Assembly: GCA_016490735.1 (NCBI GenBank)
Contig: JAEMWC010000664.1
Span: forward strand, 65,001 to 129,000
Length of the DNA stretch: 64,000 nucleotides
Reading direction: 5' to 3'
Source: Pachyseris speciosa
Lineage: Eukaryota > Cnidaria > Anthozoa > Scleractinia > Pachyseridae
In this document: piece after piece, positions 1 to 13,700 of the stretch
Numbering within the stretch: position 1 is the first letter of the stretch
Layout: each line of letters starts with the position of its first letter
Position numbers and translations under genes: made by a program
Notes under the pieces: model-generated
Seen by the model: only the letters and a program-made list of their open reading frames with translations
Told to the model about the DNA's origin: nothing
The model's database searches: none

Positions 1-371
1 CGCACTGAGGTAGAAACAAATCAACAAAAACGCCACTACATGACGCGCTAACGACAGAAGACGCGGGATCGCGTCACCCGAGCCTCATCACTCCATTTTT
101 TCCGCTCTAAAACCGCGCGCCTGCACACAAAAAGATAAGGATTGTTCTACAGACTGGAGAGATCGATCTGTTAGGATTATTGCCTCCAACTCAATCCTCC
201 AAGTAACCTTCAACGAATCCCGAACTATAAGAACCGCATTAAATGCTTTCAATATATCAGGCTTAAACATCTTCGGCTTTAGAGTCTAATAGCCTCGACA
301 CTCGGGATCAATTTGAGTGGGTAGTCACAAGGAAGCTTTCCGGGAAGTCCCGAGCTACTTTCGGGACCATC

Positions 372-3300
372 TTATTTCCATATCTTGAGCACTCCGTCTC
401 TCCCAGCCGATATGACGTAATTGTGAGGTGATTTAGTAAATACAATGTCATTGATGCACTCATGATGCCCCACGGGAGGATGCTCAGGCCCTCGGCGAGG
501 GAGATCTTCATGTACGCCACCCTGAGGTGGATTACAATAAACCTCTTGGAGAACATCGGTGCCGTCAATGAGGCGGGATCTAAAACAAAGACCATAGAAG
601 ATAGTTGACATGCGATTCTGAAAGAGATACTCAAGTACCAATGAATGTAGTCAGCAACTAAAGGTATATTGGTGCTAACACATTGTAGGCTACTGCTGCT
701 AGAAAATACAACTGTAGGAACGTTTGACTCAGTGCCTTTACCACTTGTTCGAGGCTCCTTCTGGTGACTGATTCAGTTTCATTCGGCTTCTTCGCAATTA
801 GTGCATATGTAATCTCTTTTTCTTAAGCTATTCATTTTATCAAATGAAGAATGATCCTCGCAGTTGTGAACGCAATTTATGCAATTGCGAAAAGAAGCCT
901 GAAAAAAATTCAGGACTTCAGCGGGGTTTGAACCCGTGACCTCGCGATTACCGGTGCGATGCTCCAACCAACTGAGCTATGAAGCCACTGACGTTAGGAG
1001 CAGGTCAATTGTGGGTTCATATGTTCTCGTGAAAGAAATGAGTGTGAATGATATATGAAATGAATCATATATGAACCGCGGAAATGAAATCAAATGAAGA
1101 ATGATCCTCGCAGTTGTGAACGCAATTTATGCAATTGCGAAAAGAAGCCTGAAAAAAATTTAGGACTTCAGCGGGGTTTGAACCCGTGACCTCGCGATTA
1201 CCGGTGCGATGCTCTAACCAACTGAAGTATGAAGCCACTGACGTTGGGAGCAGGTCAACTCCCAACGCTCTGCTCTGCTCTTCTGACGGCATCAAATGTG
1301 ATTCCAACCCACTTTAGCCAATTAGGGGGACTACCAAAATCTGGCCTGTTCCAGGCTCTAAGAGCAGATGGGGCTTACGAAATAAATCTTGACGAGAGAA
1401 GAAAACGAGAAAATTTTCTTCGGTCGTTCTCCCTCCAACTACCTGATAGCCTGGAACAGGCTAACCAAGATATTGCACCATCAGCACAGAAAGTATCCAC
1501 TTTTGTCCAGAGAGAGTAACAGGGTGGCCTTTAGATAATTTGACCAAACATGCGAACTATAAGCAATTCGTACTTGTACTGTAGCACCACATTGCTGAGA
1601 TTATCCGTGGCTGCTCCTGCTATCATCTGTGAATGCTCGGGGTTGGCCAGGTCCCACAGTCGGATCCGCCGGTCTGATCCCGCAGTCAGAATGTAAGGAC
1701 TGGTGTCCGGTTTACTTGTGCACAGGGCGTGAACCGCGTGAGGGGAGATCTGCGAACGAGAGGATCGCAAAAAGTCAGCCGCTTGCACAAAACGAAACTT
1801 TAACCGCGAAAGACACGGAAAGAAGTCTAGAGTCTAGTCTAGAGTTGCCGGTGTGTATATGGATACAGCCGCGGTCTTACAAACAGCGCCGTTGCATGTA
1901 AGTCAGGCCGAGGGTTCTCCTGTTCTTGACGTTTCCAAGGTGACAAACCTGTGTTTGTGACAGTGGTGGTGTGTGGCTTGCCCATAGCGCCTGCCTCCTT
2001 GCTCCAGTCTCCAAGTCCCACACGGTCACCTCATTGTTTCCTTGAACAGCAGATACGACCCAGGACTGCTCGGTGGGTGAGTGGCGAGGCGCCGAACTCG
2101 AGCACCTGGTGATAAGAACAATATAGTTACAGTTGTTATGAGCGACATTCCAAGTGACCACCTGCAATACGAGAAAGCAACTATTTCCAACAGAAAGCAG
2201 GAAAAATCAGATATCGCAAAAGCTCTATTAACCCCCCCCCCCCCCCCTGTAATAAGCCCCCCGTTTGGGAGTCTGTTTTTGTAATAAGCCTCCCCGCTTC
2301 TCTAATAAGCCCCCAACCCCCCCCCCCCCCCTTTGAGATACGAGATTTTGTAATTATTTCCTCCTATTCCCTCTTACGAAATACACTTTATGACGCCCAG
2401 TTGGTTTGTTTTTAAACAAATATACCATAAACAACACAATCCTGTTTCCTGCTCGGTGTTAAATAATTAAGTTTTATTGCCGTTGCTTGAGATTTTTACA
2501 GAAACTATTAAACACGAAAACGGCGTGTTCAAAGAAATAAGCCCCCCTCTCTATTAAGTCCCCCTCTCCAATAAGCCCCCCGTTAATAAGGCCTGAAATT
2601 AAATACGCCTCCTGGGGGCTTAATAGTAAGAGCTTTTACGGTAATTCAAGTTTGCACTCCAACTCTTGGAAGATGGAAGGAGAGAATCTCTCAACAGGTT
2701 ATTGGTGAAGTCTTTACCGTTGCAATTAACTTTGTGACACCCCATCAGCTTTGCAAATAACAAGGTTTCAATCCCCATTAACAATGACCGATAACCAAGG
2801 TCTGTTTTTGCGGGCACTATGTTTCGAATATGTCCAAAATTGTAATTTGGTTCCAGACAACGTTTATCTCTATCCTCCAACATGGTGTCGGAAACAACAC
2901 TCCAACATCTTAATAACCTAAATATTAGAGAACAGAGAGGTATAGTAACAAGAAACCAGGTGGGAATACCTCTTGGATGAGACAAGTTTGTGATCGGAAG
3001 TTGAAATCTCAGATCCCAGCAAACCATCATTCCAGAGCTAGTGCCAACAGTCAACCAGCTGTGACATGGGTCCACTATAAACGACGTAATCACACCTACA
3101 ACAGCCAATCAAAAGGAGATATTAAGTACTTTAAGGTGGCTGGTACCAGTTTTCAGCTTTTTCACGACGTAAACTTTGAGAGAAAAGAACACAAAGGCAA
3201 ACCGAGGCCGAAAGAAAACTTTTGCAAGATTAAATTATAGATTTAGTTGTTGACCAAAAATAACTATTATTATTATGTCATCAGCTGTTACCATGGCAAC

Positions 3301-6300
3301 GGCACTTGATGGTTATTCAGAGCTGCATTTAAACTTCTGGCACTTATAATTTGAAAACTAACTCAGTGACCCCCTATTTATTTCACGTGATTACTTTTGC
3401 CATTTGAAAAGGAAACTGCAAAATGTTTTTAAAAAATTTCTATCAAGCGGTTATTATAAACGCGAGATAAGGCAATTTATGAGTAGTGTAAAATTTCTCT
3501 GATAGAATTTTCTTGAATTTTGTGTGACGTTTCCTCTTTACAAGACAAAAATATTGAACCAATAAAAAAAGGGGGTCACCGGGTTGCAAAAACCTTCGTG
3601 AGTTGAGAAATTTCCACGCGCGTTTTCGCGCATTTCAAAATCTGGATTCTAAAAGATCGACATTTGCTCATGCGCTTTGCTGACTGCCGCTAACCATTAC
3701 GCGTACAAGCGCGGGCACCTCGTTTGCAGTCCACGCGCCGAGTAGATTTCAGTACGGTGAATTTTAATAGTCCACAGTTGTTGTTTTTACTGTTTGGCCA
3801 AACGTTTGGGCTCACTTAAAAGAATTTCTCCACAGCCAGTGACATGACTAATTAAGCACGTCTATGTTAAATAACACGAAGCGAAAGCGTGGAACTGACT
3901 AAATTGCTTGCAGGACACATGTCAACTGCATGCAATTCAGCTGACACGAGTTCAGATGTGATTCGCGACAAGTAACAGGAGGCGGTGAGGCATAGAAATA
4001 ATAGAATGTTGAGATGTATTACCTGTAAGCTAAATTGAAGTGCTATCCCACCTTTGCAGTTTTACAATTACTTTCCGGCTCCTTATCCTCCCGGTTCCCG
4101 ACACGATCGATCGCAGTAGAGGTGGAAATTTTCTCTTTGGAACTTTAATATGCATTATCAATCTCCGGAAAAAAAATTTCCTATGTAAATTGAATTAACT
4201 TGAGTCGATCGAGTACATACGGCCTCAGATAAACGCGAATTTCTTTTAAAACAGGACAAACGTAGCCTTGCTCGAAGAAAGCCTCGCGCCGCCATATTTG
4301 TTTTTGTTTTTCCTGTTCTTCAAATCTCGCGCGTATAAAGTGTGACGAGCGCGCTACTAGCCAGACTCTCCACGCGAGGGAAACTGATACCAGCCACCTT
4401 AACACAATACTGATAATGCCGCAAAATAAACTATGGTCAATCTGTTTGAAGTGAACATATGGTTTACAGTCAAGTTTTAAGTTCGTGAACCACGCAGGGG
4501 AATTGGAATTTTTAAGTTCCGTTTCCAAACTGGTTTTAACAACACGCCAAAGAATGGAGAATCTTTCGTTTAAAGCCCAGAGATTCCAACAGGAATAAAA
4601 TGTCTTCAGACTGAGTCTGGGAAAAATGCGATTTATATTCCAGTTGCCATTTTTGGTTCACAAACGTATGCGCTAAGTTACCCACGTTACCATGTGAAGG
4701 GTCATTTTCAAGTTTCCAGGCCAACTTTGACGTCCGAAGATCCAGTCCACAAATCAACCCATGAGATGTAGCATACGTCAAAACAGACTGAGAGCCTAAA
4801 GAAAAACCGCCATCAGAGTGTTTAAGTCAGGAAAGACAAATGCCATACAACAAAGAAATTTTTCAGTTGCTCCATGCCACCATACAAAAGAAAATGTTGG
4901 TGAAAATGTTACCTGTTTCAAACTGGGCCATGTCGACCACCATTCCCTCCTCTTTGGGGTCAACTTTTTTCTGATAAACTTGAAGCTTTGACTGTTGACT
5001 GCTTTGTTCGATTCTGTTGCCAGGAAGTTCAAAAGTTCCAAAAGAAATTTCACGTAAGCACAAAGTAATAAAAAGAGCGCACAACAGCTCCTGAATACCC
5101 AAACAAACTTCACTTTTTGCTGAAAAGAGGAAGCTAGGAATGCAGAGCGGAGCTCGTAAGATCCCAAAGTGACAGCGCAGGGAATACTCAAAACTTGTGT
5201 CACTGCTTATCCTAAGACGAACTCAAGCCTTTTTTTTAACTCAAATCTTATGTTGCTGTGCATCTGTCCCTTTCTATCAGTTCTTCGTTTGCTTCAGCCG
5301 GACTTCGTGGCCGAAAAACGGCGAGTTCGTAAGACGGATCTGTTTTCAGGTAGAAGTTTAACACTACATGCTCAGTTAAATGCTGTCAAAGTGTGAAAAG
5401 GCATTATGTAACTGGCAAGCACTCATTACTTCTCTCTGAGACCAAAACTCTCCCGTAACCCACCTAAAGACATCAATGCGTCCCTCGTCAGAAGCGCAAG
5501 CAATGGAGCTTGAACCTTGGCAGAAAACCAACGCCTTCATTTTCCAACCTGCACAACAAATAACGCGAATGTTCATTCGTTCAGTTTCATCGATCGATCT
5601 TTGGTTTTGTTTCTACATACATACATATTCTTTTTGATAAGGCAGGTCGGTCTGAGGCAACCCAAGGGCTGGTGTGGACCTGCCATAAAATCCTAACAGC
5701 GTAAAAATACTTAGCAAAATTTATAATCTTAAAATCTTTAAAAATTTCAAATGATAATAAAATTTTGAGACGAGCTGACCTAAAACGAAAGACAATCTAA
5801 AAACAAAGTCTTAAGAAAAGCTAAAAGTATAAAAAGTCAGGCTCTTTCGATTTAATTAATTGACAGTAGCGTTTTATTCTCATTGGTTGAGATAGTGGCG
5901 TGAGTTTTGCTGGCCAATCACAGAGCGAGGCAATGTAAAACCAAAGCAAAAAGAGAATTACTTTCGATGCTCAATTGACAGTAGCGTTTTACCTTGTCTG
6001 GTGTGTGTTTGTCGGGATTTGTTGATCAAGCTTCGTCCATCAAGTTTCTGCAGATCCCACAGCTTCACGGACCCGTCATCTGATGCAGTGGCAAAGTGTG
6101 AATAGTCTGGACTGACTTGAATCCTAAACAAACATTACAGAGCAATCTTTGGATGTTGTCCTTCAGTAGCATTTTGACTAAAAATTAAAACACAAATGTG
6201 GCCTTGAACTACTGTAAAATACACTAAAATACTAAAAGTCCGAGCTTTCGCCGCTCAACGGCATCGTCAGGGACAGATAAGATAAAATATTCCGCGAGGG

Positions 6301-7639
6301 CCAAATAAAAGGGGAAGAAGGTGTCACGGTACAAGGTGTGTGATAAAATAAAACAATAAGTTGAACAATCGATGGCAATGAGCGACTGTCACTGTGAGAG
6401 GATCCAACAGCTTCTCTTCGCATGTTGTATAACTCAATGATACTTCGTTACCTTAATTATTGTAATCTAGTTTAGGGATCAGCTTATAAATCTAACCGTC
6501 AAAGAATTGTAATTTTACAAAAACGTGTGGTTAGGATAGTGGACAAGACTTACTATAATGCTCATACAGAACCTATTTTTAAGAAACTTAACTTGCTCAA
6601 ATTTCAAGACATTCATTTGTTACATCTAGGTCAGTTTATGTACTCGTTTAAAAACTCTATTCTCCCTCGAAAATTTGAAAACTTTTTTTCAACAAACAGC
6701 CAAATCCATAGCTACAATACAAGGTATGCAGACTTCTTTCGTCTACCATTATGTAGAACAAATATCCGGCAATTTTCTGTCTTCTATCAAGGTTCAAAAT
6801 TTTTTAACTCTCTTTCTCCTGAGATTACTGGCTCGTCATCTCTTGCATCTTTTACGAAAAAACTTAAAACATCTATTATCAGTAATTAATAATTCTGTTA
6901 TGTGTACAAATATGACTTGCTTGTACTTCTGTTACCATGTTGTCTAGGTTTAGTTATCTATTATTTCTTGGGAGGGAACCTAAGTCCTACAAGCCCCATG
7001 GTTTTTATTAGGTTCCCTCGCCATTGTTTTTTTTTTCCTTTTTTCCTATCTGCTTTTTCTTGCTGACCATTGCAATTTCTGTGAATTAATCATTGTAATT
7101 TATTAATCATTCCAGTTCATTGTGTGTGGCAAATAAATAAATAAATAAATAAAAAATAAAGACTTAGCGCTCACACCAAAGATGACACCAATGTGTCCTT
7201 TAGAATAGACACAAAAATCGTCCAAGATCGGGCAGTAGAATTCTTGCGAGTAAGATTTGCATCACTGAAATTTGTCGGCGGACTCGCAGCATCAAATTTA
7301 AAGGCAGACGTTACCTGGACTACAGAAGAGTCATTTTTCCCTTATGAACTTCACGGAGAGGTAAGCTGAATCGCCAAAGCGCAAAATGCGTGAAACGCCA
7401 AAAGCGTGGTTAACTCGCAACCCAGACACGCTCGCTCTCCCAAGTCTCAGTTTTGAATTTCCTCTCTCGCTCCAGACTTTTATTTGTAAGACAGGGGGGA
7501 CGCGCAGGGACAATCCATGTAAATGAGGACCCTTTTCTGAACTGGAAATTTCCTGGAAAAAACAAATAGTTCTACTGACCGGTTAATAGTAGCTCTGTGC
7601 TCGTGAAGATGTGCTACCAAAATCCCTTTGGGCTGCCAT
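372..7639 (-). CDS. PIK3R4: VPS15 exons 21-29: C-terminal WD40 propeller
   Basis: Exons: 7580-7639, 5993-6123, 5464-5548, 4913-5013, 4691-4795, 2970-3095, 1949-2105, 1574 or 1580-1749, 372-579. WD signatures: [11 protein letters not shown] with [77 protein letters not shown], and the last blade [14 protein letters not shown] followed by TAA. Exon 1949-2105 starts in frame ([10 protein letters not shown]) but needs one extra base near 2066-2080 to reach the SWVVSAVQG frame, so it is frameshifted as given. Exon 28 has two GT donors six bases apart, both phase 2, so the mature protein could differ by two residues. The propeller binds membrane-trafficking partners in known complexes. Confidence 0.92.
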
Positions 7640-10600
7640 CTGTTGAAAAAGAGAAAGTCAAGTCTTGATCCAGCAATAAAACCGCATAACAGAGTGAGGT
7701 AAGTGCTATGATCAGTTTGTAACAAATTTCCTAATTCTTTTAACCCCTCACCAGTGACCACCATATAATTTTCCTACGACCAATCAAACAGTTTGTGAGA
7801 ATAAATGAAACGGTCATGAGGTGCGAAAGTCTCTAAAAACATCACATTTTCCTCCCAGTGGAACCATAGAAGCTAGTATTGAGGGCTTAATATTCAAAAC
7901 AAACCTACCGAGCTTGGACAGGCTTGTTTCCTTCAGCTAGTACGCTCCCAAGAAGAGCTTTCTCCTTCATGTCTACGGGCAGTGAAACACGAAAAGGTCA
8001 AATTTTCAACCAAAGTGGCTGGATGTGGTCATGTCTCATGACTTATGGCGAATGCAGATGTTGGCACAGACTCTCGCGCATATCGTTTTAGCGGAGTCTT
8101 ATACAAACTGCCTGAGGGCTGAGGGCTGAGGGCTGAGGGCTAGGGTAAGAGGGGGGAGCGGGAAGTTGACAATTATAGCATTAAATCAAAGAAGTCGTCC
8201 ACGTGCACGAGTGAAGTCATTAAAGGTCATTAGTCAGATTTAGCAAAGACAACACAACGTCTAATGAGAACGCGAAGGCCCGCGGATTGGACTGAACGCG
8301 ACTTCCGATGCCCAATTTGCCGTTCTGCATTTGGTCAAGTCAGTTTTTAGATCTGCGCGCGCCGTCGTCACTGTCCTGAAGTTGTCTTTGCTAAATCAGC
8401 CTATTAAAGACACTGGAGTAGCGACAACCAGCAAACTGGCCAACTAGCACAAGTACTGGAGCACCATTACAGGCGTTAAAGTGGTATAGGTGCAGTCAAT
8501 GAAGTAACCCCACAAATTGTAGAAACGCTGTAAACATCCAGTTGGCAGGGGGTTGACTATTTGGCTATTCCCATAAAACGGCCTTTTTTGAACCTGTCCA
8601 ATACCATTGGCACTCGATTTAAACAAAATTTGGAATTTGCTGAGCCTAATATCAATTAAACAAATAACTTCACAAGACTAGTGTCTAACAAGAAAACTAT
8701 ATGGTTTATTTAGGCGCTAGGCATTTCCATCATTGTCATCAATATTTGGCTTAGTTTAACCTACAAATACCCTAATACCTTTTATTTAACTACCCATGCA
8801 AATATATTTTAATGTGAAGTAAGAAGATAATGGGAAATAAAGTATTGCATTGTATCGCTTCACTGGCAATACTCGATAACACATCCTAATAACTTTAAAG
8901 CTACAAACCCTGCAACTACCTGCAGCATTTTGATCCCTTTTGTGGTGAACCAAGTTCCTGAGTTCCAGCTTGCACATGGCATATCGCGCTTGCAAAGGAC
9001 TCTGGGTTACAAACTCCGGAGGACCCGGGACTGACTGTTTCTTTAACTGAGAACTGGAGTCTGGTCGCGGCAGGGCAGCAGACTGGGTTCCAGTTGGGTT
9101 TAAAGGCCCTCCTTCATTTTTGTTATCCTGAAATAATTCAAATGGACAGGTCAGGTATCTCACCAGTGACAGCACCCAAATCTGATTACTTTCCCGTAAC
9201 GACCAGCTTAAGCGCGAAGGACGCCTTACCATGGGTACCAGCAACATAACCTCCTCAATGAATTAACGATTATCGTTAATTTAGAACACTGTGTCCCAGG
9301 ACTTGTCAGAAAAGAACAAATAAAAAAAAAGTTACCATGCTATTTGGACTGGATTTCAACCCGGAACTACAGCTAGTAGGAACGACTTCTTACCACTCAG
9401 AGACCACTGAAGAACAAGATGGCGGGGAATTGTACAGCTAGATATTTATCAGAGTCTGGCATAGAATATCACTGATCTACATCGATGAGGCCTAAGCACT
9501 GATTTTAAATGGTTAGCTTTTTATTGAGGTTGGGCGATCGACCTTTTCTATTTACTTTCTAAAATTATACCTTAGCGAGTGATTATATAGATTTAGAACA
9601 GGGCGCAGGATAAGCGCATGATTGAGGTTTGTGCAACCACCATCGTGGTGGTCTAGTGGTTAAGAAGAGCAATTAGTCAGCGAAAGAGCCATGGGTTCGA
9701 GTTCTGTCCAAACACTGAGGATTGTTCTTTTTAAAAAATGTTGACTTCCCACAGTTCCTTTCAGACTGTAAGTGTTCTAAAAATAACAGGTTAGTACCAG
9801 AGGTCTGCAAGCCCTCGTGAATACCACAGGCTTTCCATCACCCTCCACAGGAGACCCAGTTGTCCAGGTGAGAGAGGGGTCTCAGGTCTCAGCCGACACC
9901 ATATTGAACAGTAAAAGACCATTGGGAGACTGAGCCCTTAAACTCTTAACTGACACCTTGCCTTTAAGCACTGTCTGCACAGAAAACCGTGCAAGAAAAC
10001 CCCTAATCGCCCAGTGTAGGGGCCCTTCTTTCATTTTAAGGCTCAAGAGAAATTTATCCGCGACAGGGTGCTTATTTTGTCTCGACACAAAAACTTTAGA
10101 TTGCAATAGCGTCAGTTGATGTATGACGGACATGGCAATAGTATTGGACAGTAAAAATAATTTCAGAGTACGTCATTATAGGAAATTAACGCTCCGTAGT
10201 TTAAGTCGCGTTATTATAACGAAGAAGAACCAGAAGAACACCATACCAATCACTATGCGACATTCAGATGATTTGAAATTCTACGTACTTTAAACTAACT
10301 AACTAATACATCACAGATAAAGTGTTACTTACCGCAGCAGCTTGTGGCAGGGAATACGTTTTTCCCAGTGGTGACTTAGGTCGATGCGTATTTACAGGCA
10401 CTGATTCCCCCCTCGCCATCACCATAGCTACGCTCGCACTCTCCATACCACCAAACATGTGATGCCACTCTGGGTTCTGAAATTCAGCACAACAGTCATT
10501 GCTCTTTAAGTTTACCGTGGTTTACCATTGAGTTTCGAAAGTACTTCCGGTGTGCTTTAGTTTTGTAGTATATCCTCGGTGATCTATCTGTGATTGTTTT

Positions 10601-10712
10601 TCCCCTCTCCTCAAAAACCAACATTTCCAAATTCCAATTCGATCCGGAATTTCGAGGGCCACAGGTTTGTCAGTCATAGACTGTTAAGTGTCACACTCAC
10701 TAAACAAAGTCG

Positions 10713-10763
<51 letters not shown>

Positions 10764-13700
10764 GGTTGGTGAAAATCTCGTGTAACTTTCTCGTCCAATG
10801 AGAAGCAAGACCAAATCCAATCGTGACTTGCACGCGCGTATTTTCCCGCGCTTGGCGCCAGTTGCATGTATAATTGCTTTGAATTCTGATTAATCACTTC
10901 GGATTTGGTTTTACGGCACTCGGTTGAAAACCGAGCTCTAGTCGCTCCCAAGTTTGGTTTTACAAACTTGGAAACTTCTAAACACTACAAGTAATAGCAA
11001 AAGGGGTTGAGGCGTGCCCTGATGAGAGCGACATTGTTCAAGACAGTTTTCAAATGAACTCGCGTTCTATTATATGTTGTACAAATTTCGGATTTGCGTT
11101 TTAACTAAAAGATATCAAAATTGGAAAGGAGAAAGGCAGCTTGAGGTGGTTTAGCTGTTGTCAATTATTATCAATTTATTTATTAACAGATTTGCCAATT
11201 ACATGTAAACAGACAATAGCATCTGATGTCCCTTACAAGGCCTATTTACTCAAACAAGCAAAGTGATAATTTTGGAGAAAAAGTCTCAATCGTTTTTCAA
11301 CTGCTTGTATCTACTAACCGACACCTTCCTAACAACAGAGAAGTTGTTTTTTGGAGAATCAAACAACGTTACCTATGTACTCAATTAAACGCCACGGCGT
11401 TTATTAAATTTCGAGTGTGTCCGATGCGGCGTTTATTCGAGGGTGGGTTTTTTTTTTTCAAAATAATATTTCTTAAGTCACTGACAACAATTGCGTTAGA
11501 TATTCAAAACAGAAACGGGTTTAAAATTCCAATGTCTCGCTTTTTTGTGAGATAGAATCGTAATTGTCTGGCTTCTAACGTGTACTTTTCTTTTCTTACA
11601 ATCCTCGAATAAACGCCGCATTCTTCTGATTGGGTGGGGCGTTTATTCGAGGGCGGCGTTCATTGGTACTTTTGCTTCCATCTGCGGCGTTTAATCGAGT
11701 AAATAGGGTACTGGAGCCTTACAAATGAGGCCTTACAAACGATAAAATCTTACTGAAGAACATCCATGTCACTGGAAATAAATCAGTCTTTGCTACACTC
11801 ACCATAGCAGGTTGCTCAACAGTGGCTTTTCTATTTTTTGAGTTTCCTTTCTTGGCTGTGGCTTCCTTTCTTGGCTGTGGCTGTCCATCATTTGTTTTCA
11901 CCAGCTCCGCGTGTCGCCTGGTAACAGTCCGTCTTACATGCAGGCATTTCAGGTTGATGTCTCCCTTGATCACTTCATCGTTGTTTTCCGGTTGTTCCAT
12001 GGCACTAACAATAAAATTAATGTGCACAAAAATTAAATTTTCCTTTAGACCATTTTTGGCTGACGTTTGACCATTTGCTGGCAAAATGGGCCCGGTTGTT
12101 CAAAAGCCTATTAACATTAATCCAATATGAAAAGTCAACCAAGGAGTTTCTTTCTGTATTCTCAGCGTTGTTCAATGCTGATATTCTGCAAAAAAACTTA
12201 CATTTAGAGTAAGTCAATCCTGAAAAACAAAAATCGGCAAAAGAAACGAGAAGTCAAAGTTTACGCTAATCCTGGATGAAGTTAATCGGCTTTCGAACAA
12301 CCAGGCCCTGGGTTTTAATTCTGCCTCCATGAAACCAATACACTGCCATCCCCGAGGTCAGGCACTATGGCAGTTGTTTCAGTTTCTGATGGTCTACTAA
12401 ATTATGAATTGTGTTGTTCAAGAAAATACCTGTACTCCTACACAGTGGTTTCAATAAGCACCGACGTCCGACGAAAAGCGTCGGCTACTTTGATCAGAGA
12501 CGTCGGCTACTTTTTCCCTAAATTGAAGTAATTCGTATCAAGAAAAGCGGATCAAGTTTGATAACAATAGGCTTTGTTTTAAGACCAAAAAATGGCCTAA
12601 TATGGTCATTTTTATCAACAGCAGCAACAGGTTCAAAATACACGCGGGACTTCCGAAATTTCGGATTAGCATACGAGCGGCAAGTTTAAATGATCGGAAA
12701 GACCGAAGAAAATACAAATTTCCCTGAGGGAGGGTATGCTGGTAGAGTTCTTTCGGTGGAAATAGTTACGCTGAGGTGGCTGGTGGGGATAACGGTTGCT
12801 ATAAAAACAATCAAACGCTGCAATTTATCACAAGTATAAAATCGGCATTGTTCGTTTCAGTACTATATGCTGTGCATCTTTCAGCTTCAACCTGGAAAAA
12901 GACATGTACCAGTCCATTATTCGTAGGCTCGTTAAAGGAAGGAAAGTGTACAGTCGAGTGAAAATATAAACGAGGACTCAGTAGACAAGATCGCAAGCTG
13001 CGGTTATGGTTTGGTCAGGGATGAATAACTGGAGATTGAAAAAGCAAATATATCCACGCCGTTAGCTTCGCACTCGCCGTTCAGTTACGGCTTCGCCGCT
13101 GTCAGGATTTACGATTCACTACCGTCGCCTACTACTCCAGCTGCCTACTTCAAATTTTATCCCCTGCCTACACCACCCCCCCCCCCCCCCCCCCCCACTT
13201 CCCCCCTTGAGAATCGACTGGATTTAAATCCCGGTCTGGCTTCATGCATTCGTTTCCAACATTTGGTTTGTAAGTCCCACTCCTCTTTTGAATGTCCAAT
13301 GATCTTTGATGGGAGAGGAGGTGGGGGTGGATATTTTCTAGATACGCAAATTGATTTATGGGGTGTCGTTCGACAAATTCTTATACATTCTTTTGAAATA
13401 GTACCTGGATTTGGCTCTGTGTAACTTAAGAATTATTTCTCTCAGGAAAAGCAATTTATCCTCATCTTCTTCTGTGATCCCTTGAGAGTGCAGTTTTCGG
13501 AAGATTGGGACCAGCGCCTCATCTGTCTCATGGTAATTTGGTCGTTGGCCTGCGCGACAGAGATTGCGCACCAACTGTCTATCCTGCAAGCTGCAAAGGA
13601 AGTGATTAACAAACTTGCATCAAACGGTTTTCAAATTTTCGCCAAAAGCTGTGTGATAATCATATGAAAGCACACAAGAAAAGAAGTATCAGATCAAATG

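Noticed and set aside
779..1307. Two similar small proteins containing [20 protein letters not shown]
   Set aside because: They are translations of the tRNA-derived SINE pair; the same string recurs wherever this SINE sits.
8100..8145. CRISPR-like direct repeats (also 55492-55606)
   Set aside because: Simple tandem repeats without unique spacers, in a eukaryotic intron or intergenic region.
10594..10951. Open frames with poly-Leu and poly-Ile
   Set aside because: They read through the (ATT)n microsatellite and a partial MITE.
12440..13150. Possible MITE with GACGTCGGCTAC motifs
   Set aside because: I could not find convincing matching ends, so no boundaries can be supported.
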